A DNA stretch of 33,424 nt. Origin: Flavimaricola sp. (lineage in GTDB: Bacteria; Pseudomonadota; Alphaproteobacteria; Rhodobacterales; Rhodobacteraceae). Shown piece after piece: positions 21,897-30,980 of this stretch. Made by a program: the position numbers and the translations under genes. The stretch is taken from NCBI GenBank assembly GCA_029255105.1, contig JAQWWH010000027.1:1-33424 (forward strand), read 5' to 3'. The stretch's first letter is position 1. Every line of letters starts with the position of its first letter. The notes under the pieces are model-generated. The model saw only the letters and a list, made by a program, of their open reading frames with translations, ran no database searches and was not told the DNA's origin.

Positions 21897-22457
21897 ATGA
21901 TCCTACGCACCTTTCACTTCAAATGTATCGTCGCGGCACTTTTGCTGTCTTGGGGCATTTCCACGCCCGTGTTGGCCGATCAGGCTCGGATTGATGATCT
22001 TTTAAGCCAGTTGAAAGAGGCCGAGCCCGGCATGGCCGAGCGGATCGCTACCGAAATCCAGACAGAGTGGTCCAAAAGCGGATCGCCCGCGATGGACCTT
22101 CTGTTGCGGCGCGGCCAGGACGCGCTTGAGGCCGGGGACCCGGGCCTCGCGGCAGAGCATCTGACGGCGACCATCGATCACGCGCCAGATTTTGCCGAAG
22201 CCTATAGCGCGCGGGCCAATGCCTACTACAGGCTTGGCCTCGTTGGTCCCGCGATCGAGGATCTGAGGGTTGCCCTGATCCTCAATCCTCAGAACTTCTA
22301 CGCCCTTCGCGGCTTTGGTGTTCTGCTTGATGAAATGGGCCGGACCGAAGATGCCCTTGCGATTTTTCGTCAGGTACACGACATCTACCCCAGTGATCCC
22401 GGCACCGCCGAGGCAATCGACCGACTTGAACGAATGCTTGAAGGGCAGGCGCTCTAG
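21897..22457 (+). CDS. Exported TPR-repeat protein
   Basis: The 186-residue product has an N-terminal signal peptide (CIVAALLLSWGISTPVLA, cleavage about residue 27), so it is likely periplasmic. It continues with an amphipathic helix (RIDDLLSQLKEAEPGMAERIATEI). At least three tetratricopeptide repeats follow from about residue 60: LLLRRGQDALEAGDPGLAAEHLTATIDHAPDF, AEAYSARANAYYRLGLVGPAIEDLRVALILNPQNF and ALRGFGVLLDEMGRTEDALAIFRQVHDIYPSDP. TPRs bind protein partners; none can be named. No strong binding site precedes the ATG. The helicase gene starts 45 bases downstream on the same strand. Confidence 0.85.
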   Translation: MILRTFHFKCIVAALLLSWGISTPVLADQARIDDLLSQLKEAEPGMAERIATEIQTEWSKSGSPAMDLLLRRGQDALEAGDPGLAAEHLTATIDHAPDFAEAYSARANAYYRLGLVGPAIEDLRVALILNPQNFYALRGFGVLLDEMGRTEDALAIFRQVHDIYPSDPGTAEAIDRLERMLEGQAL

Positions 22458-22502
22458 GCTAAGAAGCCTGCCTTCCGACAGGCCATGAACCGGGGAACGA
22501 CA

Positions 22503-25424
22503 ATGCAGGGCCAATCCCGGATCACGGCCGTTCTAGGCCCGACCAATACTGGCAAGACCCATTACGCGATTGAACGGATGCTGGGCTATCGGACCGGCGT
22601 GATCGGTCTGCCGCTGCGTCTTTTGGCGCGCGAGGTTTACGACCGTATCGTCGCCATCCGCGGCCCGTCCGTCGTCGCCCTCGTCACCGGAGAAGAGCGG
22701 ATCGTCCCGGCCCGGACCCAGTATTGGGTCTGCACCGTCGAGGCGATGCCCGAGGGGATGGGGTGCGATTTCCTTGCCGTCGATGAAATCCAGCTTTGCG
22801 CGGACCCGGAACGCGGGCATGTCTTTACCGACCGCCTCCTGAATGCCCGGGGCCAGCATGAAACGCTGTTTCTGGGCTCGGCCACGATGCGCAACGCGAT
22901 TGCGGCGCTGGTGCCCGGCGCGCAGTTCATGGCGCGGGAGAGATTTTCCACGCTGACCTACTCCGGTTCGAAAAAGATAAGCCGAATGCCCGAAAGGGCT
23001 GCCATCGTTGGGTTTTCGATTGATAATGTCTATGCGATAGCCGAACTGATCCGCCGGACCAAGGGCGGTGCGGCAGTTGTCATGGGCGCCCTCAGCCCCC
23101 GGACCCGCAATGCTCAGGTCGAGATGTACCAAAATGGCGACGTTGATTATCTGGTGGCCACAGATGCCATCGGGATGGGGCTGAACCTTGACATCGCCCA
23201 TGTCGCGTTTTCGTCGCTGATCAAGTTTGACGGTCATCGCATGCGCCATCTGGCAGCGGATGAGCTTGCCCAGATCGCGGGCAGGGCGGGCCGCCATATG
23301 GCCAACGGCACCTTCGGCGTGACCGGCGAGGCGCCGCCCCTGGATGAAGAGGTGATCGAGGCGATCGAGAACCACCAGTTCCGGTCCGTTGGCCGGCTGA
23401 TGTGGCGCAACTCCCGGCTTCAGTTCGGCAATGTGACGCGTCTGATCAAGACGCTTGAGGAACGGACAGATAATCAATGGCTGACGCGCGTGCGGGAAAG
23501 CGACGATCTGGCTGCCCTCAAGGCGCTGGCCGCCGATGCCGAAGTTATGGCCCGCGCCAGCGACGGCCCGTCCGTCGCGCTTTTGTGGGATGTCTGCCGG
23601 ATTCCCGATTTTCGGGGGATCAGCCGGCCAGAACACGCGGGCCTGCTGACCCAGATCTTTGGGTTTTTGCACCAGCATGGCCGTGTCCCGGATGACTACA
23701 TGGCCACACAAATGTCGCGCATCGACCGGACCGACGGAGATATCGATACGCTGAGCAAACGTTTGGCATATATTCGCACCTGGACCTACGTCGCCCAGCG
23801 GAAAGGCTGGACCCGCGACGAAACCCATTGGCGTGAGGCGACACGCGCTGTAGAAGACCGCCTGTCGGATGCCCTGCACGGGGCGCTGACCCAAAGATTT
23901 GTGGATCGGCGGACAAGTGTTCTTGCCCGGCGGCTCAAGCAAAAGGAGGTCCTCGTGGCCGAAGTAAATGACAAGGGCGAAGTGACGGTCGAAGGGGAAT
24001 TCCTCGGCCGTCTCGAAGGCTTCAGGTTCCGTGCGGACAAGGCCGGAACACCCGATGAGGCCAAGACCCTGCGTCAGGCCACGGTGCAGGCGCTTGCACC
24101 CCAGTTTCATCTCAAGGCGGACCGCTTTTACAACGCCCCGGATACAGAGATCGATTTCACCGAACAGGGTGGGTTGATGTGGGGCGAAAGTGCTGTGGGC
24201 AAGCTGACCTCCGGCTCTGACCCGCTAAAGCCTTTGGCCGTCCCCTTTGTGGATGAAGAGGCCGGGCCCGATGTGATTGCAAAGGTGCAGCGCCGCTTGC
24301 AGCACTTTATTGATCGCAAGATCGCCGCCGCGATGGAGCCGTTGCTGGCCCTTCAGTCGGACGAAATGCTGACCGGGCTTGCCAAAGGCTTTGCCTACCG
24401 TTTGGTCGAAAACTTTGGCATCATCCCACGCGGTGAGATCGCCGAAGAGGTAAAGGCACTCGATCAGGAAGCCCGGGGTGCGTTGCGCAAACACGGCATT
24501 CGCTTTGGCCAGTTCACGGTGTTTATGCCGCCCCTGCTCAAGCCTGCGCCGACCCGGTTGCGGCTGGTTCTGTGGTCGCTTGCCACGGGTCTGGACGAAT
24601 TCCCCGAAAGCCCGCCCCCCGGTGTAGTGACGGTTCAGGCCGCCAAGGATGCGCCGAACGGATATTTCGCAATGTCAGGTTATCGCGCTGCTGGCGAGCG
24701 GGCGATCCGCATCGACATGCTGGAGCGGCTTGCCGACATGCTGCGCGACAAGGATTCGCGCGGCGGGTTTGAGGCCAACCCCGACATGCTGTCCATCACT
24801 GGACTCACGTTGGAACAATTTGCGCTGCTTATGGGTGGCCTTGGCTACAAGGCCGAACGGGGCGAGCGCGAGAAGGTCAAACCTGCTGCCGCGCCTAAGG
24901 CGGACGCCGCAATCGATGCGGTGAGTGAGCCAGAGCCGACCGACGCTGAGACTGCGCCCACTCAAGCCGCGGAGAGCGCCGCAGTTGAGATGAGCGCCGA
25001 GGCGCCTGAAACCGAGGCGCCTGAAACCGACGTTGCTGAGACAGTTGCACCGGTCGAAGTCGAAGTGGCGACAGGCGTAGATGAGGCCAGCGCATCCGAA
25101 GGTTCGGCGCCTGAGGTTGTCGAACCAGCGGCTGAGATGGAGGTGTTCTACACCTTTACTTGGGCCCCTCGGGCTCCGCGCCGGGATCGTGCTCCGCAGG
25201 GGAGGCGTTCTGAGGGCGGCAATCGCGGCAAAGAGGCAACCGGCGACGCGCCCAAGGGCAAGGGCCCCCGGGGCAAGCCAAAGGGCAAGGGAAACAGAAA
25301 CCGCGACGAGGCTGCAGGCGGTCGTGACAAACCGCAGCAGTTCGAGGCGCGCCCGCGCAAGGACAAGCCGATCGACCCCGACAACCCGTTTGCAGCGGCG
25401 CTGTCCGGTTTCAAACCCAAGTGA
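22503..25424 (+). CDS. SUV3-like DEAD/DEAH superfamily 2 helicase
   Basis: An SF2 helicase related to mitochondrial SUV3, which unwinds RNA for degradation; the bacterial role is unproven. The 973-residue product has Walker A GPTNTGKTH at residues 12-20, DEIQ Walker B at 94-97, LGSATMRN (motif III) and the helicase C segment with VATDAIGMGLNLDI and QIAGRAGRH. The middle contains S4-like and helical parts. From about residue 800 an acidic Ala/Glu/Pro stretch runs to about 878, including a duplicated 15-base unit at 24999-25028. A short conserved-looking MEVFYTFTWAPR follows, then a basic Gly/Lys/Arg tail and the end motif NPFAAALSGFKPK. ATG 22503 has GGGGA 6-7 bases upstream; ATG 22485 is less well placed. 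The S4 gene follows 10 bases later. Confidence 0.9.
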   Translation: MQGQSRITAVLGPTNTGKTHYAIERMLGYRTGVIGLPLRLLAREVYDRIVAIRGPSVVALVTGEERIVPARTQYWVCTVEAMPEGMGCDFLAVDEIQLCADPERGHVFTDRLLNARGQHETLFLGSATMRNAIAALVPGAQFMARERFSTLTYSGSKKISRMPERAAIVGFSIDNVYAIAELIRRTKGGAAVVMGALSPRTRNAQVEMYQNGDVDYLVATDAIGMGLNLDIAHVAFSSLIKFDGHRMRHLAADELAQIAGRAGRHMANGTFGVTGEAPPLDEEVIEAIENHQFRSVGRLMWRNSRLQFGNVTRLIKTLEERTDNQWLTRVRESDDLAALKALAADAEVMARASDGPSVALLWDVCRIPDFRGISRPEHAGLLTQIFGFLHQHGRVPDDYMATQMSRIDRTDGDIDTLSKRLAYIRTWTYVAQRKGWTRDETHWREATRAVEDRLSDALHGALTQRFVDRRTSVLARRLKQKEVLVAEVNDKGEVTVEGEFLGRLEGFRFRADKAGTPDEAKTLRQATVQALAPQFHLKADRFYNAPDTEIDFTEQGGLMWGESAVGKLTSGSDPLKPLAVPFVDEEAGPDVIAKVQRRLQHFIDRKIAAAMEPLLALQSDEMLTGLAKGFAYRLVENFGIIPRGEIAEEVKALDQEARGALRKHGIRFGQFTVFMPPLLKPAPTRLRLVLWSLATGLDEFPESPPPGVVTVQAAKDAPNGYFAMSGYRAAGERAIRIDMLERLADMLRDKDSRGGFEANPDMLSITGLTLEQFALLMGGLGYKAERGEREKVKPAAAPKADAAIDAVSEPEPTDAETAPTQAAESAAVEMSAEAPETEAPETDVAETVAPVEVEVATGVDEASASEGSAPEVVEPAAEMEVFYTFTWAPRAPRRDRAPQGRRSEGGNRGKEATGDAPKGKGPRGKPKGKGNRNRDEAAGGRDKPQQFEARPRKDKPIDPDNPFAAALSGFKPK

Positions 25425-25434
25425 GGCGCGGCGT

Positions 25435-25821
25435 TTGAGCGCAGAGGGGCGCGAGACGATCCGGCTGGATAAATGGCTTTGGCAGGCGCGGTTTTTCAAA
25501 ACGCGGACCCTTGCCTCTGGTCTGGTGTCGCGTGGGCGGGTGCGGGTGAACAGCCAGCCCGTCAGCAAACCAGCAAGGGCCGTTGGGGCGGGCGATGTCC
25601 TTACGTTTCCTCAGGGTGATGCGGTACGGGTGGTGCGTATCCTTGCCTGCGGCGACCGGCGCGGACCCGCCCCCGAGGCGCAGGCGCTTTATGAGGATAT
25701 GTCCGAACCAGTCACTCGCATTGTCGACCCTGCAGCCACCGGACCCAACCCAAAGTACGACGGCAAGGGGCGCCCCTCGGCCCGTGAGCGTCGACAATCG
25801 GACGGGCCGGATTGGTCCTGA
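25435..25821 (+). CDS. S4-domain RNA-binding protein (Hsp15-like)
   Basis: The 128-residue product has an S4 domain at about residues 8-65, IRLDKWLWQARFFKTRTLASGLVSRGRVRVNSQPVSKPARAVGAGDVLTF, close to Hsp15 (HslR), which rescues stalled 50S subunits after heat shock, followed by a basic Pro/Gly tail. The start is TTG at 25435, 10 bases after the helicase stop and preceded by GAGG; no ATG or GTG is available before the domain. The helicase-S4-fdxA-carD order suggests shared RNA and transcription biology. Whether it is heat-induced is not visible. Confidence 0.85.
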   Translation: MSAEGRETIRLDKWLWQARFFKTRTLASGLVSRGRVRVNSQPVSKPARAVGAGDVLTFPQGDAVRVVRILACGDRRGPAPEAQALYEDMSEPVTRIVDPAATGPNPKYDGKGRPSARERRQSDGPDWS

Positions 25822-25902
25822 TGGTCATCCGCGCTTGAATGATCGGTATGCCTGCTCTAGCTAGACGTTCGACGCTTTTTGGCACGAACTCCGGACCGGC
25901 CC

Positions 25903-26238
25903 ATGACCTATATCGTGAACGACAACTGCATCGCCTGCAAATACACCGATTGTGTTGAGGTGTGCCCCGTAGATTGCTTCTACGAGGGTGAGAACATGTT
26001 GGTGATCCATCCTGACGAATGCATCGATTGCGGTGTTTGCGAACCGGAATGCCCGGCGGACGCCATACGCCCGGATACCGAGCCGGATATGGAAAGGTGG
26101 GTAGAGTTCAACCGCAAGTATGCGGCCCTCTGGCCGGTCATCATCACCAAGAAAGATCCGCTGCCGAATGCCGAAGAGATGGATGGCAAGACCGGCAAGA
26201 TCGACTTGTTCTCAGAAGCGGCAGGCGAAGGCGGCTGA
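25903..26238 (+). CDS. fdxA: 7Fe ferredoxin FdxA
   Basis: A small electron carrier with one [3Fe-4S] and one [4Fe-4S] cluster. The 111-residue product has nine cysteines: 9, 12, 17, 21 and 25 in [17 protein letters not shown], and 40, 43, 46 and 50 in [13 protein letters not shown]-terminal extension contains [23 protein letters not shown] and is typical of the Azotobacter ferredoxin I type. ATG 25903 is chosen because MTYIVNDNC is the family N-terminus; a weak CCGGA lies upstream, and the frame is open to 25879. Its redox partner is not visible here. Confidence 0.95.
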   Translation: MTYIVNDNCIACKYTDCVEVCPVDCFYEGENMLVIHPDECIDCGVCEPECPADAIRPDTEPDMERWVEFNRKYAALWPVIITKKDPLPNAEEMDGKTGKIDLFSEAAGEGG

Positions 26239-26482
26239 CCTGATTCGGTTGCGTCGAACGGCGTTTTCGGGCGACTTTGATTGTCATGCGCCTGCAAACA
26301 GTGGGTTTTCTGCTGGAGCGTAAGGCATGCGCTTTCTTTGATGCGTTTTTTGTGATATGGTTGTGTCATATGTTGCCGCTTGAACCTTGATCCATACCCA
26401 TAGCCACGTTGCCTGACGGAGACCGCCGCGGTTCCGCCGGGTTTCTTGTGGCCTCTGGTCGGGGTCATTTTGGAAGGACGCC

Positions 26483-26992
26483 ATGAGCAAGACGAAGAAG
26501 AACGAATTCCGCCCCAATGATTTTGTGGTCTACCCGGCGCACGGCGTTGGCAAGATCGTGTCGATCGAAGAGCAGGAAGTGGCAGGCATGAGCCTCGAGC
26601 TTTTCGTGATCTCTTTCGAGAAGGACAAGATGACCCTACGGGTGCCAACGCATAAGGCAACAGACGTTGGCATGCGCTCCTTGTCCTCGCCCGACGTTGT
26701 CGCGCACGCGATGAAGACCCTCAAGGGCAAGGCCAAGGTCAAGAAGGCCATGTGGTCGCGTCGTGCCCAGGAATACGAGCAGAAGATCAACTCGGGCGAT
26801 CTGATCGCTATCGCCGAGGTGGTCCGCGACCTGCACCGCGCCGACGACCAGCGCGAGCAAAGCTATTCCGAGCGTCAGCTTTATGAAGCCGCGCTTGAGC
26901 GCCTGACCCGCGAGATCGCCGCGGTGGCTGGCAATGACGAAAACGCTGCCGCCAAGGAGATCGGCGAAGTCCTGGTTGGCCGTGCCGCCTGA
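26483..26992 (+). CDS. carD: CarD family transcriptional regulator
   Basis: CarD binds the RNA polymerase beta subunit and stabilises open complexes; in Rhodobacter it is known to activate promoters lacking the last T of the -10 element. The 169-residue product has the N-terminal Tudor-like domain (FRPNDFVVYPAHGVGKIVSIEEQEV, about residues 9-33, to about 70). The helical C-terminal domain is MKTLKGKAKVKKAMWSRRAQEYEQKINSGDLIAIAEVVRDLHR with the conserved Trp, then a variable tail. GGAAGGA before the ATG is strong. The 244 bases upstream hold no gene and no promoter I can assign with confidence. An intrinsic terminator follows. Confidence 0.95.
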   Translation: MSKTKKNEFRPNDFVVYPAHGVGKIVSIEEQEVAGMSLELFVISFEKDKMTLRVPTHKATDVGMRSLSSPDVVAHAMKTLKGKAKVKKAMWSRRAQEYEQKINSGDLIAIAEVVRDLHRADDQREQSYSERQLYEAALERLTREIAAVAGNDENAAAKEIGEVLVGRAA

Positions 26993-27014
26993 TTTGCAGG
27001 TTCTGAATTGAAAA

Positions 27015-27049
27015 AGCCGCGCCCCAAGGGCGCGGCTCTTATAGTTTTT
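27015..27049 (+). terminator. Intrinsic terminator of carD
   Basis: AGCCGCGCCC (27015-27024) pairs with GGGCGCGGCT (27028-27037) around a three-base loop. CTTATAGTTTTT follows, and the 5' flank is AAAA, so the element works in both directions and may also serve purD. It starts 23 bases after the carD stop codon. Confidence 0.93.
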
Positions 27050-27077
27050 GCCTCCGATCCTTCGGATCGTCAGGTCT

Positions 27078-27108
27078 CCTCCGGAGGGATATTTTTGGCG
27101 CGATGAGG
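27078..27108 (+). repeat. Intergenic repeat element, diverged copy C
   Basis: CCTCCGGAGGGATATTTTTG followed by GCGCGATGAGG keeps the hairpin and A/T run of copies A and B but differs in the rest. It ends one base before the purD stop codon (minus strand), the same relative position and direction as the other two copies. A short CGATCC/GGATCG hairpin lies just left of it at 27055-27069. Confidence 0.65.
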
Positions 27109-27109
27109 A

Positions 27110-28372
27110 TCAGAGCGCCCGCCAGCCGATGTCTCGTCGGCAGAACCCTTCTGGCCAGTCGATCTGGTCGATCATCTCGTAGGCCTTGCCCTGTGCCTCG
27201 GCCAGGCTGGCCCCTCGGGCGGTGACGCCGAGGACCCGTCCGCCTGTTGCCGTGATCTGTCCCTGAACCTCTGTCGTTCCGGCGTGGAAAACGATAGCAG
27301 AGGAGGACTCGGGAAGGGTGTCCAGCCCCCTGATCTCGCTGCCTTTGACGTAGTCGCCGGGGTAGCCCCGGGCGGCCATGACGACGCTGACGGCGTGATC
27401 GTCGGCCCAGTTGGCAGCAACGCTGTCCAGCCGTCCTTCGGCGCAGGCCTGGATCAGGTCGAGAACCTGCGCGCCGAGCCGCATCATCAGGACCTGTGCT
27501 TCGGGGTCGCCGAACCGGCAGTTGTACTCGACAAGTCGCGCCTTGCCGTCTTCGATCATCAGCCCGGCAAAGAGCACGCCCTGGTAAGGCGTGCCCCGTC
27601 GCGCCATTTCGTCCATCGTGGGCTGGATGATTTGGTCCAGCACGTCCTGGGCTATCTTCGGCGTGAGGCAGGGGGCGGGCGAATAGGCGCCCATGCCGCC
27701 GGTGTTTGGTCCCTTGTCCCCGTCGAAGGCCCGTTTGTGGTCTTGTGCCGTGCCGATGGGATGCAGGGTGGTGCCGTCGACGAGGATGAAGAAGGAGGCT
27801 TCTTCCCCGGTCATGAAGTCTTCGATCACCACCGATGCCCCGGCGGCACCGAAATGGCCGGAGAACATGTCGTCAATGGCGGCGTGGGCTGTGTCGTCTT
27901 CCATCGCCACGATGACACCTTTGCCAGCGGCAAGCCCATCTGCCTTGACCACGATGGGGGTGCCCTTGGCCTGGATATAGTCGTGGGCAGAGGCGGCGTC
28001 TGTGAACCGTGCCCAGGCGGCCGTTGGGGCGCCGACAGCATCGCAGATTTCTTTTGTGAAAGTCTTGGAGGCTTCCAACTCGGCTGCGGCGGCGGAGGGT
28101 CCGAAAACGGAAAGGCCAGCTGCCCGCAAACGGTCTGAGACACCGGCGGCAAGTGGCGCCTCGGGTCCGATGATGACCAGATCAATCGCATTCTCGGAGG
28201 CGAAGACCGCCACGGCGTCCCCGTCCAGGATGTCGACAGAGGCACAGTCAGCGATGGCGGCGATGCCGGCATTTCCCGGGGCGACGATCAGCTTGTCACA
28301 CTTTGGGTTCTGCTTGACGGCCCAGGCGAGCGCATGTTCCCGCCCGCCGCTGCCGAGGATAAGGATGTTCAT
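27110..28372 (-). CDS. purD: Phosphoribosylamine-glycine ligase
   Basis: Second step of purine synthesis: phosphoribosylamine + glycine + ATP give GAR. The 420-residue ATP-grasp enzyme has MNILILGSGGREHALAW at the N-terminus, the B-domain GTPIVVKADGLAAGKGVIVA (about residues 134-153), EDFMTGEEASFFILVDG, DHKRAFDGDKGPNTGGMGAYSPAP, VEYNCRFGDPEAQVLMMRL with metal-binding Glu/Asn, and a normal C-terminal domain. Length is as expected. The start is ATG 28372 with AAGGGGG upstream; the longer frame into the xseA region is noise. It diverges from xseA with 70 bases between, which must hold both promoters. The carD terminator and repeat copy C lie past its end. Confidence 0.96.
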   Translation of the reverse strand: MNILILGSGGREHALAWAVKQNPKCDKLIVAPGNAGIAAIADCASVDILDGDAVAVFASENAIDLVIIGPEAPLAAGVSDRLRAAGLSVFGPSAAAAELEASKTFTKEICDAVGAPTAAWARFTDAASAHDYIQAKGTPIVVKADGLAAGKGVIVAMEDDTAHAAIDDMFSGHFGAAGASVVIEDFMTGEEASFFILVDGTTLHPIGTAQDHKRAFDGDKGPNTGGMGAYSPAPCLTPKIAQDVLDQIIQPTMDEMARRGTPYQGVLFAGLMIEDGKARLVEYNCRFGDPEAQVLMMRLGAQVLDLIQACAEGRLDSVAANWADDHAVSVVMAARGYPGDYVKGSEIRGLDTLPESSSAIVFHAGTTEVQGQITATGGRVLGVTARGASLAEAQGKAYEMIDQIDWPEGFCRRDIGWRAL

Positions 28373-28442
28373 GCCGCCCCCTTGCTTGGCCTTTGATCCA
28401 TCGCGTTCTAGGGTCAGGGGCGATAGGGCACAAGGATGAACG

Positions 28443-29918
28443 ATGGACCTGTTTGAGGAAGACGCCCCCGGCGAGGGGCCGGGCAATGCGCCGGAATTCA
28501 CCGTCTCGGAGCTTTCGGGGGCGGTCAAGCGTGTGGTCGAGGGGGAATTTGGCCGCGTCAGGGTGCGCGGCGAGGTGGGTCGTGTGTCCCGGCCGGCGTC
28601 GGGCCATCTATACCTTGACCTCAAGGATGACCGATCGGTCCTTGCCAGTATCATCTGGAAGGGGCAGGCCGCTCGTCTGACCCATCGTCCCGAGGAAGGG
28701 ATGGAGGTGATTGCCACCGGTCGTCTGACGACCTTTCCCGGTCAGTCCCGCTACCAGATGATCATTGACGATATTCAGCCCGCCGGGGCCGGTGCCTTGA
28801 TGGCGATGCTGGAAAAGCGTCGTGCTGCCCTGGCCGCCGAAGGTCTGTTTGATCCCGCGCTGAAGCGGCCATTGCCCTATCTGCCAGAGGTGATCGGCGT
28901 CGTCACCTCGCCCTCGGGTGCGGTGATCCGCGACATCCTGCACCGCCTGCGGGACCGTTTTCCCCGCAAGGTTCTGGTCTGGCCGGTGGCTGTGCAGGGG
29001 GCCAAATGTGCGCCCGAGGTTGCCGCTGCGATCAACGGGTTCAATGCCATGACCGTAGGCGGCGCCTTGCCGCGTCCGGATCTGATCATCGTGGCAAGGG
29101 GCGGCGGCTCGATCGAGGATCTTTGGGGCTTTAATGAAGAGATTGTGGTCCGGGCTGCGGCGGCCAGCACCATTCCGTTGATTTCGGCGGTGGGCCACGA
29201 GACCGATACAACCCTGATCGACCATGCCGCGGACCGTCGTGCCCCGACACCGACCGCGGCCGCCGAATTGGCGGTGCCTGTCCGGCTGGAGCTGTTGGCC
29301 ACGACCGATGCCCTTGGCGCCCGCCTGTACCGGGGCCTAGACCAGGGGGTGCGCCAGCGTCGTCAGCGCCTGACCGACCTTGGCCGTGCTTTGCCGCAGC
29401 CTGATGGTCTGCTTGCGCCGGCCCGGCAGCGCCTTGACTTTCTGGGCGAGAGGCTGAAGGGCGGGTTGCGGGCTGCGACGGGTCAAAAGGCGCTGCGATT
29501 GGCTGACCTTTCCCTGCGTCCGGGCCTGTTGCGCAGGGCACTGGGCGAAGAGGATCGGCGTGTGGCCTCATGGGCGGGGCGTCTTGGTCCGGCGCTGGAC
29601 CGTGTCCTTGCCGCTCAGGCCGAGCGATTGGCCCAGCGGGCGGGCCGGTTGCAGCCGACCCTTGTCACGGACCGGATCGCCCGAGCTTCTGACCGTCTGG
29701 CCGGGCTGGACCGGTTGCGACAAACGCTGGGGTATGAGGCGACCCTTGCCCGTGGCTTTGCAGTGGTCTGGGGCGACGGCCAGGTTGTGACGGACAAGGC
29801 GGGGGCGGCGCAGGCACAGGCGCTGGAGCTGCAGTTCAAGGATGGTCGTCTGGCCGTCGGGGGCAAGCCAGTGCGCAAACCCAAACCTCCCGAGCCTGAG
29901 CAGGGCAGCCTGCTTTAA
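28443..29918 (+). CDS. xseA: Exodeoxyribonuclease VII large subunit
   Basis: With the small subunit XseB it degrades single-stranded DNA from either end. The 491-residue product has an N-terminal OB domain (about residues 18-105, with VSRPASGHLYLDLKDDRSVLASIIW). The catalytic core contains VTSPSGAVIRDILHRLRDRFP, IIVARGGGSIEDLWGFNEE and ISAVGHETDTTLIDHAAD (about residues 155-265), then a long helical coiled region and a C-terminal LARGFAVVWGDGQVV. Length is normal. AAGGA lies about 6 bases before the ATG. It is divergent from purD and ends three bases before the convergent AlkB-like gene. xseB is not in the window. Confidence 0.95.
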   Translation: MDLFEEDAPGEGPGNAPEFTVSELSGAVKRVVEGEFGRVRVRGEVGRVSRPASGHLYLDLKDDRSVLASIIWKGQAARLTHRPEEGMEVIATGRLTTFPGQSRYQMIIDDIQPAGAGALMAMLEKRRAALAAEGLFDPALKRPLPYLPEVIGVVTSPSGAVIRDILHRLRDRFPRKVLVWPVAVQGAKCAPEVAAAINGFNAMTVGGALPRPDLIIVARGGGSIEDLWGFNEEIVVRAAAASTIPLISAVGHETDTTLIDHAADRRAPTPTAAAELAVPVRLELLATTDALGARLYRGLDQGVRQRRQRLTDLGRALPQPDGLLAPARQRLDFLGERLKGGLRAATGQKALRLADLSLRPGLLRRALGEEDRRVASWAGRLGPALDRVLAAQAERLAQRAGRLQPTLVTDRIARASDRLAGLDRLRQTLGYEATLARGFAVVWGDGQVVTDKAGAAQAQALELQFKDGRLAVGGKPVRKPKPPEPEQGSLL

Positions 29919-29921
29919 GCC

Positions 29922-30980
29922 TCAGGCCCCTATCGCCTCTTCCCTTTGTCGCCAGACGGCGGCGCGAGGGTCCATGACCCGCCGCCAGCGTTTGGGGCTG
30001 AGGGCCAGGCAGGCCATGACGGGCAGGCTGTGGGGCAGGGTGGGGGCGCCGTCTGGCAAGGTCAGGGCGGGCCATTCCCGCATTGGGCGGGCGTGGTGGT
30101 CCGAGTGGCGCGGCGCGTTCACCATCAAGGCCGATGAGATGGGATGGGGGCTGTTCCAGCTATGGGCATCGCCGACGGGGCGCGGCTTGCCCGAAGGCCC
30201 TTGCCCCCGAACCAGTCCGTAGTGCTGGACATAGTCTGACATCAGAAGCTGTGTCTGGGCATATCCGGCCAGCCCCAGGTGAACAATCAGGCCAAGCGGC
30301 CCGGCCAAGGTCAGCGACAGGCCAGCCAGCAGCAGCGCGCCAAGAACGTAGACGACATAGGGATTGCGCCAGCGGGGTTTGCCGCTGCGCGAAAGCCGCG
30401 CGGCCTCGGACCGGAACCCTTCGCGAAAGCCGCCGATCCAGGCGCGGCGGGCGTAGCGGTAAAAGCTTTCCCCGGCGCGTGCGGTGGCGGGATCGTCCCG
30501 CGTGGCCACCCGCACATGATGCACCAGGGGGTGGGCCGATGTGTGATGCCCGAAGAACAGTGATATATAGACCCACATCCCAAGCCGGTGCAGCCCGCGG
30601 TCCGACCGGTGGATCAGCTCGTGCGCGTTGGCGTTGCTGACCTGCCCAAAGAAGAGCCCGCCTGCCAGAAACAGCCCCGCCTTTTCCCATCCGCCTAGAT
30701 GCCCCCCGAGGGCAATCGCTCCGATGATCAGGATCATCAGGCCAAAATGTGCGATGGCCAAGGCGACCGACAGCCCGGTTGCGGCCGGAAACTCCATATC
30801 CGGGGCGGGTGGGGTGACGAAGCTGACCACTTCGTCCAGAACGCTGGACAGGAGGGTCAGGACCACCAGTGCCGCAATGACCCATAGCCCGCCCCAGACC
30901 GCCGCAATCGCGATCAGCAGGGCTGGGCCGAGTGTCGAAAGGGTAAAAAGAGGCAACTGGCGGGGCATCGACACTATCAT
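29922..30980 (-). CDS. AlkB-like membrane di-iron hydroxylase (alkane 1-monooxygenase family)
   Basis: An integral-membrane non-haem di-iron enzyme. The 352-residue product has about six hydrophobic helices in its first 230 residues and the histidine boxes of AlkB: HELIHR (120-125), HHTSAHPLVHH followed by VRVATRDDPATAR (145-167), YVQHYGLVR and NAPRHSDHH near residue 290. The DDPATAR and HSDHHA parts are diagnostic of AlkB rather than of acyl desaturases, but the substrate (alkane, fatty alkyl chain or other) cannot be told. The start is uncertain: ATG 30980 or ATG 30968, neither with a clear binding site; a 15-base duplication (30985-31014) lies directly upstream. It is convergent with xseA and divergent from ftsY. 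Confidence 0.85.
   Translation of the reverse strand: MIVSMPRQLPLFTLSTLGPALLIAIAAVWGGLWVIAALVVLTLLSSVLDEVVSFVTPPAPDMEFPAATGLSVALAIAHFGLMILIIGAIALGGHLGGWEKAGLFLAGGLFFGQVSNANAHELIHRSDRGLHRLGMWVYISLFFGHHTSAHPLVHHVRVATRDDPATARAGESFYRYARRAWIGGFREGFRSEAARLSRSGKPRWRNPYVVYVLGALLLAGLSLTLAGPLGLIVHLGLAGYAQTQLLMSDYVQHYGLVRGQGPSGKPRPVGDAHSWNSPHPISSALMVNAPRHSDHHARPMREWPALTLPDGAPTLPHSLPVMACLALSPKRWRRVMDPRAAVWRQREEAIGA

Noticed and set aside
24999..25028. Short tandem repeats as possible CRISPR or mobile element traces (also 31324-31368)
   Set aside because: The units are 15 bases, directly adjacent, in frame, and encode low-complexity linker residues in the helicase and FtsY; there are no spacers and no associated genes.
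26344..26403. RpoH-type promoter upstream of carD (CTTGAAC then CCCATAG)
   Set aside because: The spacer is only 11 bases, shorter than the 13-17 expected and unlike the 15-base spacing of the other two candidates.
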